Notes under the pieces: generated by a model
Seen by the model: the letters and a program-made list of their open reading frames with translations, nothing else
What the model was told of the DNA's origin: nothing
The model's database searches: none
Origin: Eutypa lata
Lineage: Eukaryota > Ascomycota > Sordariomycetes > Xylariales > Diatrypaceae
Direction of reading: 5' to 3'
Length of the DNA: 64,000 bases
Assembly (NCBI GenBank): GCA_022661535.1
Contig: JAKULF010000010.1
Location: 1,116,001-1,180,000, forward strand
Shown: positions 22,918 to 35,741 of the stretch, in pieces
Layout: each line of letters opens with the position of its first letter
How positions within the stretch are numbered: position 1 is the first letter of the stretch
Program-made: the position numbers and the translations under genes

Positions 22918-23920
22918 ATGCCAATTTTGTGAATAAGGCAAAGACGTTATTTTCAAGCTGCTTGAAGGATACTGTTCCTCCGAGGTCGACTATAATTCAC
23001 GCTCTTTAGCAGGACTACCCACACTCCTTCAGGGAAGAGAGAAGGCGAGGAAGAATAAGTACGTTAAGCTGCTCCTACTACTACATAAACCTTACTGACC
23101 ACAAACACAGGGACAGAGAGTACCATGGTCACAACAACGGCGTATACCGAGCCTTTGAGAAGACCCTCGAATACCCAGCGGAGTTCCCATTCGGACCTAC
23201 CCTTCCTCACTTCATCGGAGTCCTAGTGGTTATGCCGACCCATACTTTTCTTGGATCTTTCATCCTCTGAAACTCAGCAAAGGAATGGTGCTGCTAGCGA
23301 CAAAGACGGAAAATGCAAATGCGGCCTTCTTCTTGGCAGCTTTCTTTCTTCTCCCGGCTCTAGCGACGACGAGGGATATAAATCAGGAGGAGCAACGATG
23401 CCGAGAAAGGATACAGAAAGGCTGTAGTACAGCAAGTTGGTCCGAATCCAGCGGAGAGACCCACCACGAGAAAGAGAGGCAATATCTCTCTCGCTTTCGT
23501 TGCCGGAAAGCCGTAAGGCAAAAACACGCAAAACATTTCCAGTCCATGCTGCGAACCTAGCAGAAGAGGTGTTGAATAATGAGACCTGTTCCATTAGCAG
23601 TATGGATAGATACACTGGCCAAAGTCGCTAAATTCAGCCAGCTTAACACTCAGTTTTAACACCATACGCACGTTTTTATGTTGCTTAAAGAGCTGGGCTT
23701 AGTTCTTATGGCCGGCCACAGTGCTGCTAAAGCCAAAGCCATCATGTGACTCTGAATACTAGTCAAATACTGCGGAGTTGAAACTTAGTGAGAAGGGGCA
23801 CAACAAGCTCTATACGTCGACAAGAAAAACACGGCCAAGAACCAAAGTTGCCAAAGGTCTCTGACGTATACTGGACAACCAGATGTCTCATCTGCCGAGC
23901 TACAGATCTGTACGTCACAC

Positions 23921-24001
23921 AATTCGAATAATACAATTATTAGCTATTATTCAACGAGCGGTCGGTTTGTATAATCAAAGGTTTTCCTCGTTATTCGAAT
24001 T
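23921..24001. repeat. 81-base inverted-repeat element, copy B
   Basis: The element begins AATTCGAATAAT and ends TTATTCGAATT. Its internal GAATAATA pairs with TATTATTC, and it shares TTGTATAAT and TTTTC blocks with copy A at matching positions. Overall identity to copy A is roughly 60-65% by eye. Confidence 0.7.
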
Positions 24002-24182
24002 ATCCTTTTTCGCCAGTGCTCCATACAACCCGGATGAGGACCTTCGACGCAGGCGCCAAAGCCTAGTCTACTTTTACCTACCTCAATATCATCACAAGAC
24101 GATAAGACGACGATTGTACGATTCCTAAACGCGCAAAAGTTCTTTCGGGGAATTAACCACGTTTCTGGCGACTTCATCGTCG

Positions 24183-24790
24183 TCACAGACGTTCTAGGCT
24201 GCCAATGCCGTTTGTCGAGGTTGCCTGACCTCCGTGTGACCCCAGTAAGCATCCTGGATCTAGGGCAGCCTTCCGGAGAGTTCGACGATATACTGGCTTG
24301 TTTGTATCCATCCCGAAACCCTCCAAGCTCTCTACGTCATGCTTGACGAGGTTCAGTGCACACGCGATGTGCTGGATAATGACCAGCTGAAGCATTCATT
24401 GATTGGATTGTGGATATGTTTGTCGAAGGTGCTTAATGTCTTTGTTGGCCTCTAGAAGAATCAACAACCTTTCCACCACTGAATCAATATGCTCACTCTG
24501 ATCTTTCATTGGCGACAAGAGTGGGATGTTGAGTCCCCAGACCCCGAGAATTGTGATACCAGGAGTATTCCTGCGTCTAATAAAAGCACTGATAACTTTT
24601 ATTTCAATTGATCCTTCACGCGTCTGATAAATGCCAAAATTTGTTACTCCGTCTTCTGGCCATACCTTCCTGATTTGATTGATTTGTTCCTTTGCAAGAG
24701 ATCAAACCGAGTAATTGCAGCCTCTTTAAGGAGCTCGCCACCTATACCTGGCTTGTTCCTTGCAAAGATGAAGGGATAGAGTTAGTTTTA
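24183..24790 (-). pseudogene. Decayed, unrecognised coding region
   Basis: Read on the minus strand, a protein-like frame runs from about 24690 to 24183. It is broken by one in-frame TGA (24396-24398) between TYPQSNQ and MLQLVIIQHIACALNLV. Directly upstream (about 24700-24785) another frame continues plausibly (FARNKPGIGGELLKEAAI), which implies a frameshift near 24695. Amino-acid composition is balanced, with typical protein words such as WPEDGVTNFGIY and FIRRRNTPGITILGVWGLN. No family is recognised. The stop and frameshift suggest a dead gene or a transposon-derived fragment, and the 81-base elements lie nearby. A multi-exon gene is possible but no good splice sites bridge the breaks. Confidence 0.45.
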
Positions 24791-27700
24791 ATCAGGAACT
24801 AGAATATTAGTTCAAAGTTGTCTCTAACAGCCTGGTATCGCCAATGTTATAGAATGTGTTAGATGCTATCCATCACTTCCTAGTTTAAAGTTGACTTTAC
24901 GAGTCAGGATTTGCCTTCAGCATTGCTTTCAGACTCTTCTAGGAAGAAGTAGCTTGAGATCATAGGAACAGGTGCTCATACATGGCATGAGTAACGAAGA
25001 GAGCGTGTTGAAAGCTCAACACTTAGTAATATATATCATATCTCAAGTCACCGTGGTTCTTCGCATCGCAGCCTATTCTAGAAACGATTGGAGACAAATT
25101 ATACATCATAGCATGTCTAAGACACTGACGGCTTCGCGCAACAGCCACATGGCAAGGTTGTATGTTACAGACCAACTTGGAACTAATACCCCTATTCCCG
25201 CTGCTGCCGCCGTGTCTCACGACCGATAATCACAGGTAAGGTCACTAGTATTAGCTCCAGCTGAAAGGGCCGCGCCGTTGAACTAACTACACTGCGTCTC
25301 CCTCGTACTTGGATCATCCTGGCTATCGAGTGGACGTCTAGGGCGTGGGGTACCTATTCACCTCACGAAGTATTCCTTAGCACGTAATGAAAAACTAGCC
25401 AGTCTTAATCCAGTATCGAGAATGGCATCGTCATTAACTCGTATCACGAGATGGTTCAACCCCGATGTTGTGATGAGAAGCCTATCATCGTTCCTCTGGC
25501 GCTCTAATGCAAATACAGGATCCAGACTACTTTACGCCTCAAGCGATAGGATTCATGGTCACCTGAATGTTGCGAGATTAAGGTCGGCCATACAGCCGCC
25601 TTCGATGGGGTTTATTTACAGTCTATTCGGTGTAGTCGGCTAGCTGAAGACGTAACCTTCTCCGACTTCCAGTCAGAGTCAAGCAAGCTTACTACGTACG
25701 TACTAGATCTATCATATATAACTAATCGTCATCCGACTGAAAAGGTAAGTGGGCCGCGGATAGGCGTCGCTAATTAAGCGACAAATATGGGGAAGGTCAG
25801 TCTGCGGCGGCTATTTGCTGAGGGCCAATATACTAGAGAGCCCTAGAGTGCTACAAGGCAGGTTCATATCAAGTATAATATTGTCCTCGTCCATTCAAGA
25901 GAGCTTAATTCAGCCCCTTCTGCTCCGTAAGCACTTGCTGACCCAGTATCAAAATGTTGGTTGGGGGCACTGCTAGGATCGGCACAAGGGACATCCGGCC
26001 GGGCTTTCGTGCTCCTTGCGCGCCTGTTTTGAAAAGAGACAGAGCGAGGAATTTGAGTAAACGTAAACACGGTTCAGTACCATGTGACTAGATCGAATGG
26101 TCAACTTGGAAGAACCTCATTGTTTCAAGAATCAAGATGCGAAATGCTCCTTGTCCAGCTGACTGGTGCCTGCTCGTGCTTGACACGTGATGTGCAATGC
26201 AGGCCGATCTGAAATGTCTCAGACATGCATATATCTTCTTTCCTAGCTCGATTCAACGGTAATAGGTCAACTTCATGTACGCCTCAGCATGCGGGGCATT
26301 CTCTGGAGCTGTTCTTAACTTCCAACGGGGAGAGAAAGATTAGACAGCAAAAGAAGACGCGCCAGCTGATCCAAGGCTCTCTAGGCGTCGCATGGCTTAT
26401 ACCATCCCGATGTTATAACCGATGTTATAACCAACCAGCGAGTTGTGTCAAAGGTAATGTGTTGGAGGATCAGAGAGGAGTAGTCCGTTCTGTTGCGGGA
26501 ACTCGGGCAAATAACTGACGAGATGCAATATCGTTGGTAGTTGTTTCAACCAAGCATTGACTAGTTATGACCTTGTGATAGATGGAGTTGATGTCTGATG
26601 GAATCGGGAAAATCCCTTTTGCCCTTTAACACCACTTTCTGGTCACGTTATTTTCTTGAGTCCGAAGACAAGCCAGATTTGTCTCACTAGACGATCATGT
26701 CGCGATCCAATGACCTCGCAGAAGACCCTTGTGCACCTGAACAAACCCTGGAGCGCCCCGTCTTTGACGGGAGCCAAGCAGCTACGATTGGAAATAAACC
26801 CTGGTCTCAGGGAGGATCCTTGGGCAGTTAAGCCGTACGTTATCGGCAGTAATGTAACTAAACCCCATCAGTGTTTGTTTGGGTTAATTAAGTCTCGATA
26901 TCGTGGAAACCCACAATTCGGAAAAGAGAAAGCTTTGCAGACTTTTTGTAACCCGTCCCGTCCAACTTTGAACTTTCAAGTTTGCTCGACGATCGTGCGA
27001 AGAGAGGGAGGCTTTTGCAGGAAAAGAACTGGACATGATGACGGCCACGTTGCTTTGTTGGCAAGTTGGCCACCGCTTGACGACAGCGGAACTCGCTCGC
27101 TCCGGCACTTGTCTTCATTAGCGACTCGCCCAGTTTACGACTGTGGCGGAGTGCATATTTGGGAGGCAGCTTGTTTTCAAGGTCTGGCACTTGCCACAGA
27201 TGATGTGGCGGTCTGACTATAATGCGCAGTATTATGTGCTTATAACAGGTAGGTATTTAGCCACATCGACCGCTTTTTTTGCTCCTATAACAAAGCATTT
27301 TAAGCCATTGTGGCGTCACTGCTAACCAACCAACTGCAGTGTTATTCCCCATCAGTCCCAAGTTTACGGTCCTGCAGCCAAATCTGAGACTACGCGATGC
27401 GAACAGCCGGTTAGCGCATTAACCAACCCCACCAGGTATGCAACTTTCAGCTTGCGTTGCTTGCATCTGTATGCATGTTGGACATGCTATGATGGCACTT
27501 TCTGGTACCTAGGCATAACTGGCATATAATCCTGATGGGCAAAAATACAGTAAGACTCATAGAATGATATAGGGGTATCAAGTGTATTCCTAGTCTTATA
27601 ACAAAATATGGGTTATCTACTAACTAACTATGTAGTTAGTTAGGTCCTCCTACTACGTAGTATACCGGGGCTTGCTAAGTGAGCTCGAATGGAGAACTTG

Positions 27701-30700
27701 ATAGGGTCTAGCCCGCATCTTTGCCATCTATTTCTGGAAGTTGGCTCTCTGCCGTGGGGTGCCTAACGGGCTATCATCAACCTTGGGATTCATACGACCG
27801 ACAACGCAAAGGCTACCAATGATGACGACAGATAGGCTAGAATAGAGATCGACACCGGATTGTATTGTTATCGTTACGAGTTGCGTCGCAGTTGATAGTA
27901 GTATGTGTTGGCTCAGAACAGTTTTAACTGGCATTTTACGATGGTAGGCCTCATTACTGTGAGGTCTAGCAGGCTGTTACTGCATGGGGTGGAGATCGTA
28001 GAAATTGTTATAGGAAGTCAGGTCAAAACTTCAGGTGAGATAGTTATTCTGTCACGAACAGTGATCGCACCATTAGTAGTGCATACTATCATGAGCGGGA
28101 ATATCCTCATGCTAACTAATGTTAGCTCTTCTAACGCCCCTATCTAAGCTGCTTAGGTGTTGTAGATAGTCTAAAGTCTCAAGTGCCATATCGACAGTGT
28201 TTGCGAACTTGGTGACCGAGCTCCACATTGAAATGATCGGACGGGAAGGGTAAGACATGCAGGAGCTTCAACCAAATTCCACCTTTCCCCTCCCAGTCGA
28301 CAAGGATGCAACTAGACAAGCCTCGGGCGCATTAAAATTAACTGTCATTGGCTGATAATATTCGAAAACCGTCCAATCATAAAATTTAGAAAAACAATTC
28401 ATACTTTGCTCCTCGATGTGACGGTAACTTAAAACTTTACCCCATGTGTAAAGAAGAAGCACTGCTACCGAAGTCGGAATGGAATTTCGAGAAAGAAGAC
28501 CAGATAATGTGATGCTTCGTATGTGAGTTGAATTGTTTCGGCCGTAGTATTTGTTTGTAGGTTATCAAATGTGTAACAGTGATATTGTGCAACCTGATTT
28601 ATCTGATCCTACCTACCACCCAGACACCCTACTACGTATATGACTTGGATGCGGTCATTAATGATAGCCTTATTAAGCTTGTCATATAAATCCAACCATG
28701 GTTGTAACAACATTTGTTACACATATCTTTTTATACTTCAACTCAGCTTATAAGCGCCCGTTGAGTCACAGGCTAATTACCTCCTCACCTTAAGTGCCCA
28801 ACTAACAGAAGTCTTAACTCTAGTTATAACCAACATTGCCGCAATAATGTAAGCCCAACAAGAAACGACTTGCAAGCGCCCGCCTAGGTAGTAGTAGAGG
28901 AGCAGGGATACAAGGGGTTAGACAATTCAAGTACGGCACTAAGGCTTACGTACTTATAGTAACTACATACCTATCTGGCATATTTAATGGTTGGAACAGA
29001 AGTGAAAGGTAAATTGAAATATATTAATTTTATGGATTGAGTGTCGTCAAACATAACAACGTAATAGTCAGTGATTTTCATGTTCTTAGTAAAAAGCAAC
29101 GCCTGTCAACGTTGCCTCATAGCTATAACTGGTGTTATATGACAATTGTCTGGGATTATACCGAAGGTATCAGAGTACCTCTAAGACGAATCCTGGCTTC
29201 TCCACTTAGGTCAACCGATCTTAGGCGAGCGGAGCAGCGGAGATAGGCGCCAGGCGCCTCGCCAGCCAGCTCCGCCACACCAGGTTCCCTCCCTCAGTGT
29301 TCACTCGAAGTCTGGCAGCAAGTTGATGCCCGTAAGTACCCGAGCAGCCGAATGGGCATCTAGTAGGTACGTACTAGCCACAGAAAGGATACGCGGGGCC
29401 GTTTTCTCGTAACACAAGATATCATTTTCATATTTCAAGTTGGTTTTAAAAGTGAGGCTTGCTTTCGCATTTTCTATTCGAGCATCGTAGTGAGACATCT
29501 CCACGCTCATACATACATACTACCTAGGTAGGTACGCAGATATGTATGTAATGCAAGCAACAAGGTCTGCCTCATCTCGTACACTGCAACTGGGCGAGGA
29601 ATTTCGATGGGCCTCTTGCTGCAAAGCAAAAAAGCCTTGATCCTGTTGCTTGACCAAACCAGGAAAAGATCCGTTCTGTGGTGGGCGGTTTCTGGCGAAT
29701 AGCATCGTGAAGAACCCCTCACTGCGTTCTCATAGGACATCAGAATATGCACAATCTAAGACCCTTTCACGCACCGCTGTGCAATCCTCGATGGTTTTTT
29801 GCAGCAAGCAGACGCATAGAATCAAAATGTCTATGATTGGAAGTGCTTTTGTGCGCATGCGAAAGCCCATCAGAACCTGTCATTCTCGAATCTCCAACTG
29901 CGCGTGTTACAACTTTCTGCTTCCTACCTCGGCTCTATTCAGAGATTGATTGAACAGAAGATGCCCATTAATCAAGACGATGATACCTAGTAGTCTATAA
30001 CATGTCTGCTTCGGTGACTCAATATTCCTTGTTTAAAAGTCCCATCTTCCTGATCTCCCTCTAACAGGCCCCGCAAAGGCCGCGACGGTCACTGCCAACC
30101 AGACCGTATCTTCGGCGAGTCCAGTCCAGACAAGATCTAAGTGTCTACAGGGGTCGCAGCGCCACACTTCTCCAAGTGGTAAAATGCACCCATGAACCCT
30201 GTCATGGTCTCCCGTGGGCCACTATCCTCGTTAACTTGCGAATATGCAACGTAAAAGGACTACAAGGCGAAATACCTAAGTATCTTTAGTTCTCGTGTAA
30301 ACTAATATCCTCTCTCTAATCCTTCAAATGCCTCCGGTAGTAGTACTTCTTTTCCTTTCCTCCCACGTCGTCTTTCTTTGAAGCTTAGGTATAGAGCATT
30401 GGTCTCAATATCATCAAGCGTTTCTCTTTATATCTATTGGATAGTCACAATTCATATGCTCAACCAATCATCACGGCATTATCAGACAGGATCTTTTGAA
30501 TATTTCAAGAACTTGGAGTAGTTGATAAATTTGTGTCATTTTTTTAGACGGAACGGCGTCGACGCTTATTAAACGCCAGGTTCTCCCCACCACCACAGCG
30601 TTCCACTACTACACCCTCTTTATAGAGCTAAGCGGTTGATTCTTCGCCATCATCACGGAGAAGCTACCCCCCACCCGTCCATCCACACACCAAGAACATT

Positions 30701-31220
30701 GACTAGCTTATTGGGACCTTACCCCTAGAGCCCCCTGCATCGTCCTTCCCTGTCAGGATTTTCTTCTTTAGGAGGCTTAAGTCTCTCTACCTTACTGTTT
30801 TATATTGTCCAACGGTTCTCTCTTATATACTCTTGGTTTGAACTCGATTTGAAACTCCTCCTCTTTCTTTGCCTTTGAAGATAGTCTCGCCGCTGAAAAC
30901 CAAGAGCTTTGGAAGGTACAGGGTTTATTCATCAACTCATATAGGTATGGGTTTCACTACATCGATGCTTATCTACATCCCCGATCCTTCCTCAGCCACC
31001 GGTGTAACCGCCTAACACTAAATTGCAACGCTGTAGTCTCAGAATAGGGAGCCAATATTGTATAGTGACGATTAGCACTGGAAAGCTATGCAGATGTGCT
31101 GTATGCTAACCATCAATCTAGGTTAAATTTTGGTCGTGGTGATGAGGATGGATTAATGATTGCTTGATATAATATGGTTCAAATCCCTCCTATTCTCCTG
31201 GAATAAACGCAACGGGAGAC
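24791..31220. other. 6.4 kb gene-poor block and leader of next gene
   Basis: No gene is supported. An open stretch at 26710-27216 has an ATG but no recognisable domain and no intron support. The right end (30300-31220) is pyrimidine-rich with many TCTC/CTTT words and is probably promoter and 5' leader of the large gene at 31221. A 24-base palindrome is at 27620-27643. Confidence 0.5.
27620..27643. repeat. Perfect 11-base inverted repeat with 2-base centre
   Basis: CTAACTAACTA is followed by TG and then TAGTTAGTTAG. The arms match perfectly. The setting is intergenic and AT-rich, and the function is unknown. Confidence 0.85.
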
Positions 31221-34200
31221 ATGGCGTCCATGAGGCAACGGTCCGAATCTCGGAATAGGTTGAACGATGTAACCCAATCGAAGAGAATAAGGGGCCCAAT
31301 TGATCTACCAAAGGAAACTTCGGGGCTGACCCAAGTTCGGGGAGCTCGCAGGGGAGCTGACAACACTCAGTTGATGGCGTCTTCGAGTTCGCAATCTCGG
31401 GCACAACCAAGCCGGATACCACAGACGGCTTCTGCACGGAAGCTCTCTGCGCCGAGTATCTCCAGCCGACCTCTTCTTACACATGAGGCGAGGTCATGGA
31501 GTACGACAAATTCAAACCGCGAACCACCCAGCACGGGTACATTCAATCCACCCCCTGAATCTGGACGAGGTCAGGATTTTGCCCCTAAACAAGCTCGGAC
31601 CCCATTGCGTCGAAAGCAGTCAAGTATATCGCACCAAGATACTATCAGGATGCGCAATAATTCTCACTCCGACTCGATGAGAGATGACTTCCCTACCCTG
31701 GTGTCGAACTCGCAAAACTTTCTTAGCCCAGACATCCCTTACCTAGATCGGAGCATGACTGCTAGCCCCGTAGAGTTTCAATCACCGGAGAAGCTCGAGA
31801 GGTCGCATCCCCCCGTACAGTCCCCCAGGATATACCCAGAACTGGATCGATATCGGGATATTCAGCACCCGCCAACATCCCGAGAGGGTCCCGGTATAGA
31901 TCTTCCATATAGGCTTGCAACACATGACCTCCCCCCGCCAACTCCCCTATTCTCGGGGACGAGCAGCCATAGCCAATTGAGCATGTTTAGTGCAAGTCCG
32001 TCTACCAGATTCTCCGAGTCTCCTGGCCCTGGCCCTTATAGTCGAGATACAACCCCTACATCCATGTCTTCTCAATCTCCGGGTCTTGTGGCACCGACGC
32101 GTTTTCCTTCCAGGGTAAAACAAGCAAGTCCAGCCGATACTAGGCCGCCTATAACGCGAAGGAGAGGCGGTAGTATATCACAGGAAGCAGATGCTTTCAA
32201 TTCCGACCCTAATGGCCTTGCAGCAGTCAAAGAAGCGTTAACATCCTCATCATCAAGCTCGACAATGCGAGCTGAGAGCAAAGAGAAGAAGGATAAACGC
32301 AAAGGGCGGTTAGGGGCGCCACCGAATCCACCCCCCAGAAAATCGTCTCAAAAGCTGAGAAAAGGTCAAAATGTCAAAGAATCGCCTACCAAGACTCCAC
32401 CAATCCCGGCTCAGCCATCAATGAGGACTCCGTCTCCTACGAAAGTTTTACAATCTCCACATGATAATATAGGCGGAGCAATTCCGTCACCACAGCCTCG
32501 ACCAACCCCTCCGTCTCGCCCAAGTCGGGATGGGATGCCAGACTTATATTCCCAGTTCGGTGGTCCGATACCTATTATCCACAGTAACCTATCGTCGTCC
32601 AGCCTAGCGGATAGGCGCCAAAGCACTTACCTGGCACCGAGTTCGCTCCCAAGGTCGATAACGCCCTCTTCACCACAGGGTCGTTTGATAATCCCGAGTG
32701 CTTCTGTCAGCCGGGAACCTACACCAGCTCCCCGGCCGAGTGCAGAGTCAGCCAAACGGGAACCCCACCGCGTGACCAGGACACCTAGTCCAAATGTTTC
32801 TACCTTCAGATCACGATTCCCGATCTTCGGCCGGCGGACAAAAACTGATTCTGAGGGAACACAGGCAGAGAAGAAACAAAAGTCGACTCGAAAGGGCCCT
32901 GCTGCTGGTACTGGCCACGAGGGATATGGGAGATTTGGAGCAGTCAAGAGGCGAAGTAGCAATGCGGCCCTCTCACGGGGACTTGTAGGCCCCGTGTCTT
33001 CATCGGATAGCTTGGCAAGTGCAGGTTCGACAGACCCCTTTTTTCTAGAACGAATGAACCCGGTTATTATTGCGGGCGGTGCGATCGTCGAAAACAGGAA
33101 TACCAGCTCTGACTTGAGTCGGACGGAGAGCAGTCAGAGCATCCCTTTTGGTGGGTCAAGTATAGCATCGCGGAACAATTCATCGGTATCTCTTTCTTCG
33201 AGAGAGGAGGCCCGGCAAACTTTGTGGCCGTCAGCCCTTCCACATCCATCCACTCGGTCCCGTCGCCCTTCGGACAGCAGCGATTCAGAAGCTATCACGA
33301 TGAAGCCCACTATCGCGTTCCGGAGATCAGCCCAACGTGGTCGTTCACCTGATAAGCCGTTGAACATCCCTAAACCGATTATGACAAGGGCCATCAGATC
33401 TCCCTCTGTGGGTAGCACCTCAACTACAATCTTGACAGACGATTCTCTACCAGACCCTCGCCCCGCCGTCGCCTATAGGAAGAAAGAGCCCAGTACTGGA
33501 CCGAAAAAGCTAACAAAGCGAGCGAAATCTCCTCGGAAATGGAATCTATTTGGTCGGTCACACAGTCAACCCGGTACGGAGGCAAAGAAGGTCGAGGCGG
33601 ATGTGTCTGAAGGGTTGAAACCTGAGCAAAACAAACCAGTTGCGTTTTACACTATGATGGATTCATCTGAGCAAGAAGACACTGAACAGGATGTCGGTGG
33701 GGTTTTGAGAGAGGCAGGAGTTCTGAAAGAACCACAGCAAAAAGGAACTACAAATGAGCAGGGCACATCCACGAAGAGTCAGTTACAAACGCTGGCACCT
33801 CCTCCCCTTCTACCACGTCGTGATTCCTCGCCACTACGCCCTGAACGTTCACCAGTCCGGAAACAAGCGATCCCCCAAATGCGAAAACAACCTCAGGCAG
33901 CCGCAAATTCTCGTTCAACTTCTGCACAGGAACGACCAAGCAGACTCCCTCATGTGGGTAGAATACCCAAGGTCGTGAACACACGTCCTGAACAATCATC
34001 TGCTAAGAGCTTCTCCCGACCTTTCCACCGAATCAGCCTCCAACCCCCGCCTAATCGCTCAGACCCAGTTGACACTGAATCGGTTGCAAAGGGGCCTAGC
34101 CCTCCGAGGCCTTTAAGCCCTGACTCTGCCTACGCAGAATCAAGTGCAGTAGCTGCGGCTGTTGAGACCAGTGTGCAAGACTCAACCCCTCCTAGCAACC

Positions 34201-35741
34201 CATCATCCGAAGCTTGTCAACCCGGAAAGGAATTCTTAGCCTTCTCTCCCCGCAAAGGCTCGGAGTGCACGACGAGCAGTACTTCTGGAAGCACTGGTAT
34301 GGTTAGCCTTGCTAATCATGTCGCGGTACTCCCAGTCGCAAGTGCACCACCTGGGGAGGATGAGGTCTGGGATGAGTACAATGATTTGATTGGCGACGTT
34401 CCCCCATCTGCAACGTCTTCACGTGGTCTTCCCTTCCACTTGGAGAACTACGGGAAAAAGTTACCCAGGGAATCAGACATGCCCTTACAGTCGCCGACAA
34501 TAAGGAACCAGCGCTCTAACATTCGCAAGTCTACTGAGACAGGGATGACGGCGAGATCATCGAGTCATTACAGCGCCGAAATGACCGCAAGAATCAACGC
34601 TGCATTTAGATTTGATTCCGGCCAGCCTAACACACCACTCTCACTATCCGAGTTCGTTTCTGGATATGGTGACCGCAACAACAATAGCACCAACAGCAGT
34701 GTGGGACAGGAGAACAAGGCTGTAGTATCTTCGAATCGGGACAGTTCATGCTCTAATCAGAGTAGAAGAACAAAGACCAACTCCTATAGTAGCCGGAGTA
34801 GTGAAGAGACCCCTCTGTCGCAGGTCAATCTTCGCGTGGGCTCGATGACTGTTAGCAAATGGCTTACGTTTGGCCATGTTTTGTTCAGCCCGGCTCGGGA
34901 TGACCTCATCAATGCTGTTGGATCGCTCAAGCGACATTCCATACTTGTCATTGACGGACTTGGAAATGACGATTGGTCCTTCTATGCAGCTGAGACCTAC
35001 CCGGCAGCGACTTTTTTCAACTTGTCACCACGGGCACCTATTCCCCAGGATCGCCAGTCATCATCTTCATTTCCCCTCTCGCCTCCCAACCATCACCAGA
35101 TCCAATATACATCCCATAAGGATAAGTTCCCATTTGGTCCTGATAGCTTCACGTCTGTCGTATTTAGGTTTCCTGCCGCAGCTCCGGAAGCTTACTATCG
35201 CAACATCATTGCGGAGGCATGGCGAGTACTCAAGCCTGGAGGTTACATCGAGCTCTCCATCCTTGACGTGGATCTCAACAACATGGGGAACCGGACACGG
35301 CGGGCCGTTCGTCGTCTCAAGGAGCGGGTCGCTACACAAAACCCGGACTACAATCTGAGCAGCACGGCCGACCTCATGCTCCGGCTTATGGGAAAGAGAG
35401 GCTTCATGGACGTCAAGACCTGCCGCGTAGGTGTGCCCGTGGCAAGCTCCATCACAACCAATCCTGCTGGCAAGGAGCGCGGCAAGAAGAAGGACGAACG
35501 CAGTCTGGCCGAGATGATGAACGACGAGACCGAGGCCGGCGACGAGAACATCACGAAAATGGTCTCCAAAGTTGGGCGCTGGTGGTATCACAGGTGCTAC
35601 GAGATGCCGACAGGCATGAGCCGTAGCATCTGGAACGACCGGTCCATGTTGGCCGAGTGCGAGGAGTGGGAGACCAGTCTGAAGCTCATGGTCTGCCACG
35701 CAAGGGTTCCGGAAGCCAGGGGACGGGTCGCAAGCATTTGA
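31221..35741 (+). CDS. Large disordered protein with C-terminal methyltransferase-like domain
   Basis: This is a single uninterrupted frame of 1506 residues from the ATG at 31221. Residues 1 to about 1170 are Ser/Pro/Arg-rich and predicted disordered, with many SP and TP sites and RSxS-type motifs, so heavy phosphorylation is likely. The C-terminal 270 residues are ordered. A Rossmann-type strand and glycine turn ([12 protein letters not shown], about residue 1238-1249) fits a divergent SAM motif [21 protein letters not shown] (about 1332-1351) is the classic post-motif of class I (type 11) methyltransferases. After it comes a helical [11 protein letters not shown] segment. Similar giant proteins with a C-terminal methyltransferase fold exist in filamentous ascomycetes, but I know of no assigned substrate. 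The methyltransferase fold is well supported. Catalytic activity is inference because motif I is atypical. Confidence 0.88.
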   Translation: MASMRQRSESRNRLNDVTQSKRIRGPIDLPKETSGLTQVRGARRGADNTQLMASSSSQSRAQPSRIPQTASARKLSAPSISSRPLLTHEARSWSTTNSNREPPSTGTFNPPPESGRGQDFAPKQARTPLRRKQSSISHQDTIRMRNNSHSDSMRDDFPTLVSNSQNFLSPDIPYLDRSMTASPVEFQSPEKLERSHPPVQSPRIYPELDRYRDIQHPPTSREGPGIDLPYRLATHDLPPPTPLFSGTSSHSQLSMFSASPSTRFSESPGPGPYSRDTTPTSMSSQSPGLVAPTRFPSRVKQASPADTRPPITRRRGGSISQEADAFNSDPNGLAAVKEALTSSSSSSTMRAESKEKKDKRKGRLGAPPNPPPRKSSQKLRKGQNVKESPTKTPPIPAQPSMRTPSPTKVLQSPHDNIGGAIPSPQPRPTPPSRPSRDGMPDLYSQFGGPIPIIHSNLSSSSLADRRQSTYLAPSSLPRSITPSSPQGRLIIPSASVSREPTPAPRPSAESAKREPHRVTRTPSPNVSTFRSRFPIFGRRTKTDSEGTQAEKKQKSTRKGPAAGTGHEGYGRFGAVKRRSSNAALSRGLVGPVSSSDSLASAGSTDPFFLERMNPVIIAGGAIVENRNTSSDLSRTESSQSIPFGGSSIASRNNSSVSLSSREEARQTLWPSALPHPSTRSRRPSDSSDSEAITMKPTIAFRRSAQRGRSPDKPLNIPKPIMTRAIRSPSVGSTSTTILTDDSLPDPRPAVAYRKKEPSTGPKKLTKRAKSPRKWNLFGRSHSQPGTEAKKVEADVSEGLKPEQNKPVAFYTMMDSSEQEDTEQDVGGVLREAGVLKEPQQKGTTNEQGTSTKSQLQTLAPPPLLPRRDSSPLRPERSPVRKQAIPQMRKQPQAAANSRSTSAQERPSRLPHVGRIPKVVNTRPEQSSAKSFSRPFHRISLQPPPNRSDPVDTESVAKGPSPPRPLSPDSAYAESSAVAAAVETSVQDSTPPSNPSSEACQPGKEFLAFSPRKGSECTTSSTSGSTGMVSLANHVAVLPVASAPPGEDEVWDEYNDLIGDVPPSATSSRGLPFHLENYGKKLPRESDMPLQSPTIRNQRSNIRKSTETGMTARSSSHYSAEMTARINAAFRFDSGQPNTPLSLSEFVSGYGDRNNNSTNSSVGQENKAVVSSNRDSSCSNQSRRTKTNSYSSRSSEETPLSQVNLRVGSMTVSKWLTFGHVLFSPARDDLINAVGSLKRHSILVIDGLGNDDWSFYAAETYPAATFFNLSPRAPIPQDRQSSSSFPLSPPNHHQIQYTSHKDKFPFGPDSFTSVVFRFPAAAPEAYYRNIIAEAWRVLKPGGYIELSILDVDLNNMGNRTRRAVRRLKERVATQNPDYNLSSTADLMLRLMGKRGFMDVKTCRVGVPVASSITTNPAGKERGKKKDERSLAEMMNDETEAGDENITKMVSKVGRWWYHRCYEMPTGMSRSIWNDRSMLAECEEWETSLKLMVCHARVPEARGRVASI

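Larger units (their letters stand above)
22294..24182. other. Gene-poor, repeat-bearing interval
   Basis: The interval carries the two 81-base inverted-repeat elements described below. It also has a short coding-like stretch near 23108-23270 preceded by CTGAC and an ACACAG acceptor-like site. No complete gene is supported. Confidence 0.5.

Noticed and set aside
23285..23560. 91-residue frame with a signal-peptide-like start (NAAFFLAAFFLLPALATT)
   Set aside because: The hydrophobic stretch is suggestive of a small secreted protein, but the rest is charged and unlike an effector, the other strand is open too, and no promoter or intron supports it.
26710..27216. 168-codon open frame from an ATG in the 24.8-31 kb block
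   Set aside because: There is no recognisable domain, no intron, and a shadow frame is also open on the other strand. Not enough to call a gene.
31165..31190. GGTTCAAATCC, a good match to a tRNA B box
   Set aside because: No A box at the right distance and no pairing arms. It lies in the leader of the gene at 31221.
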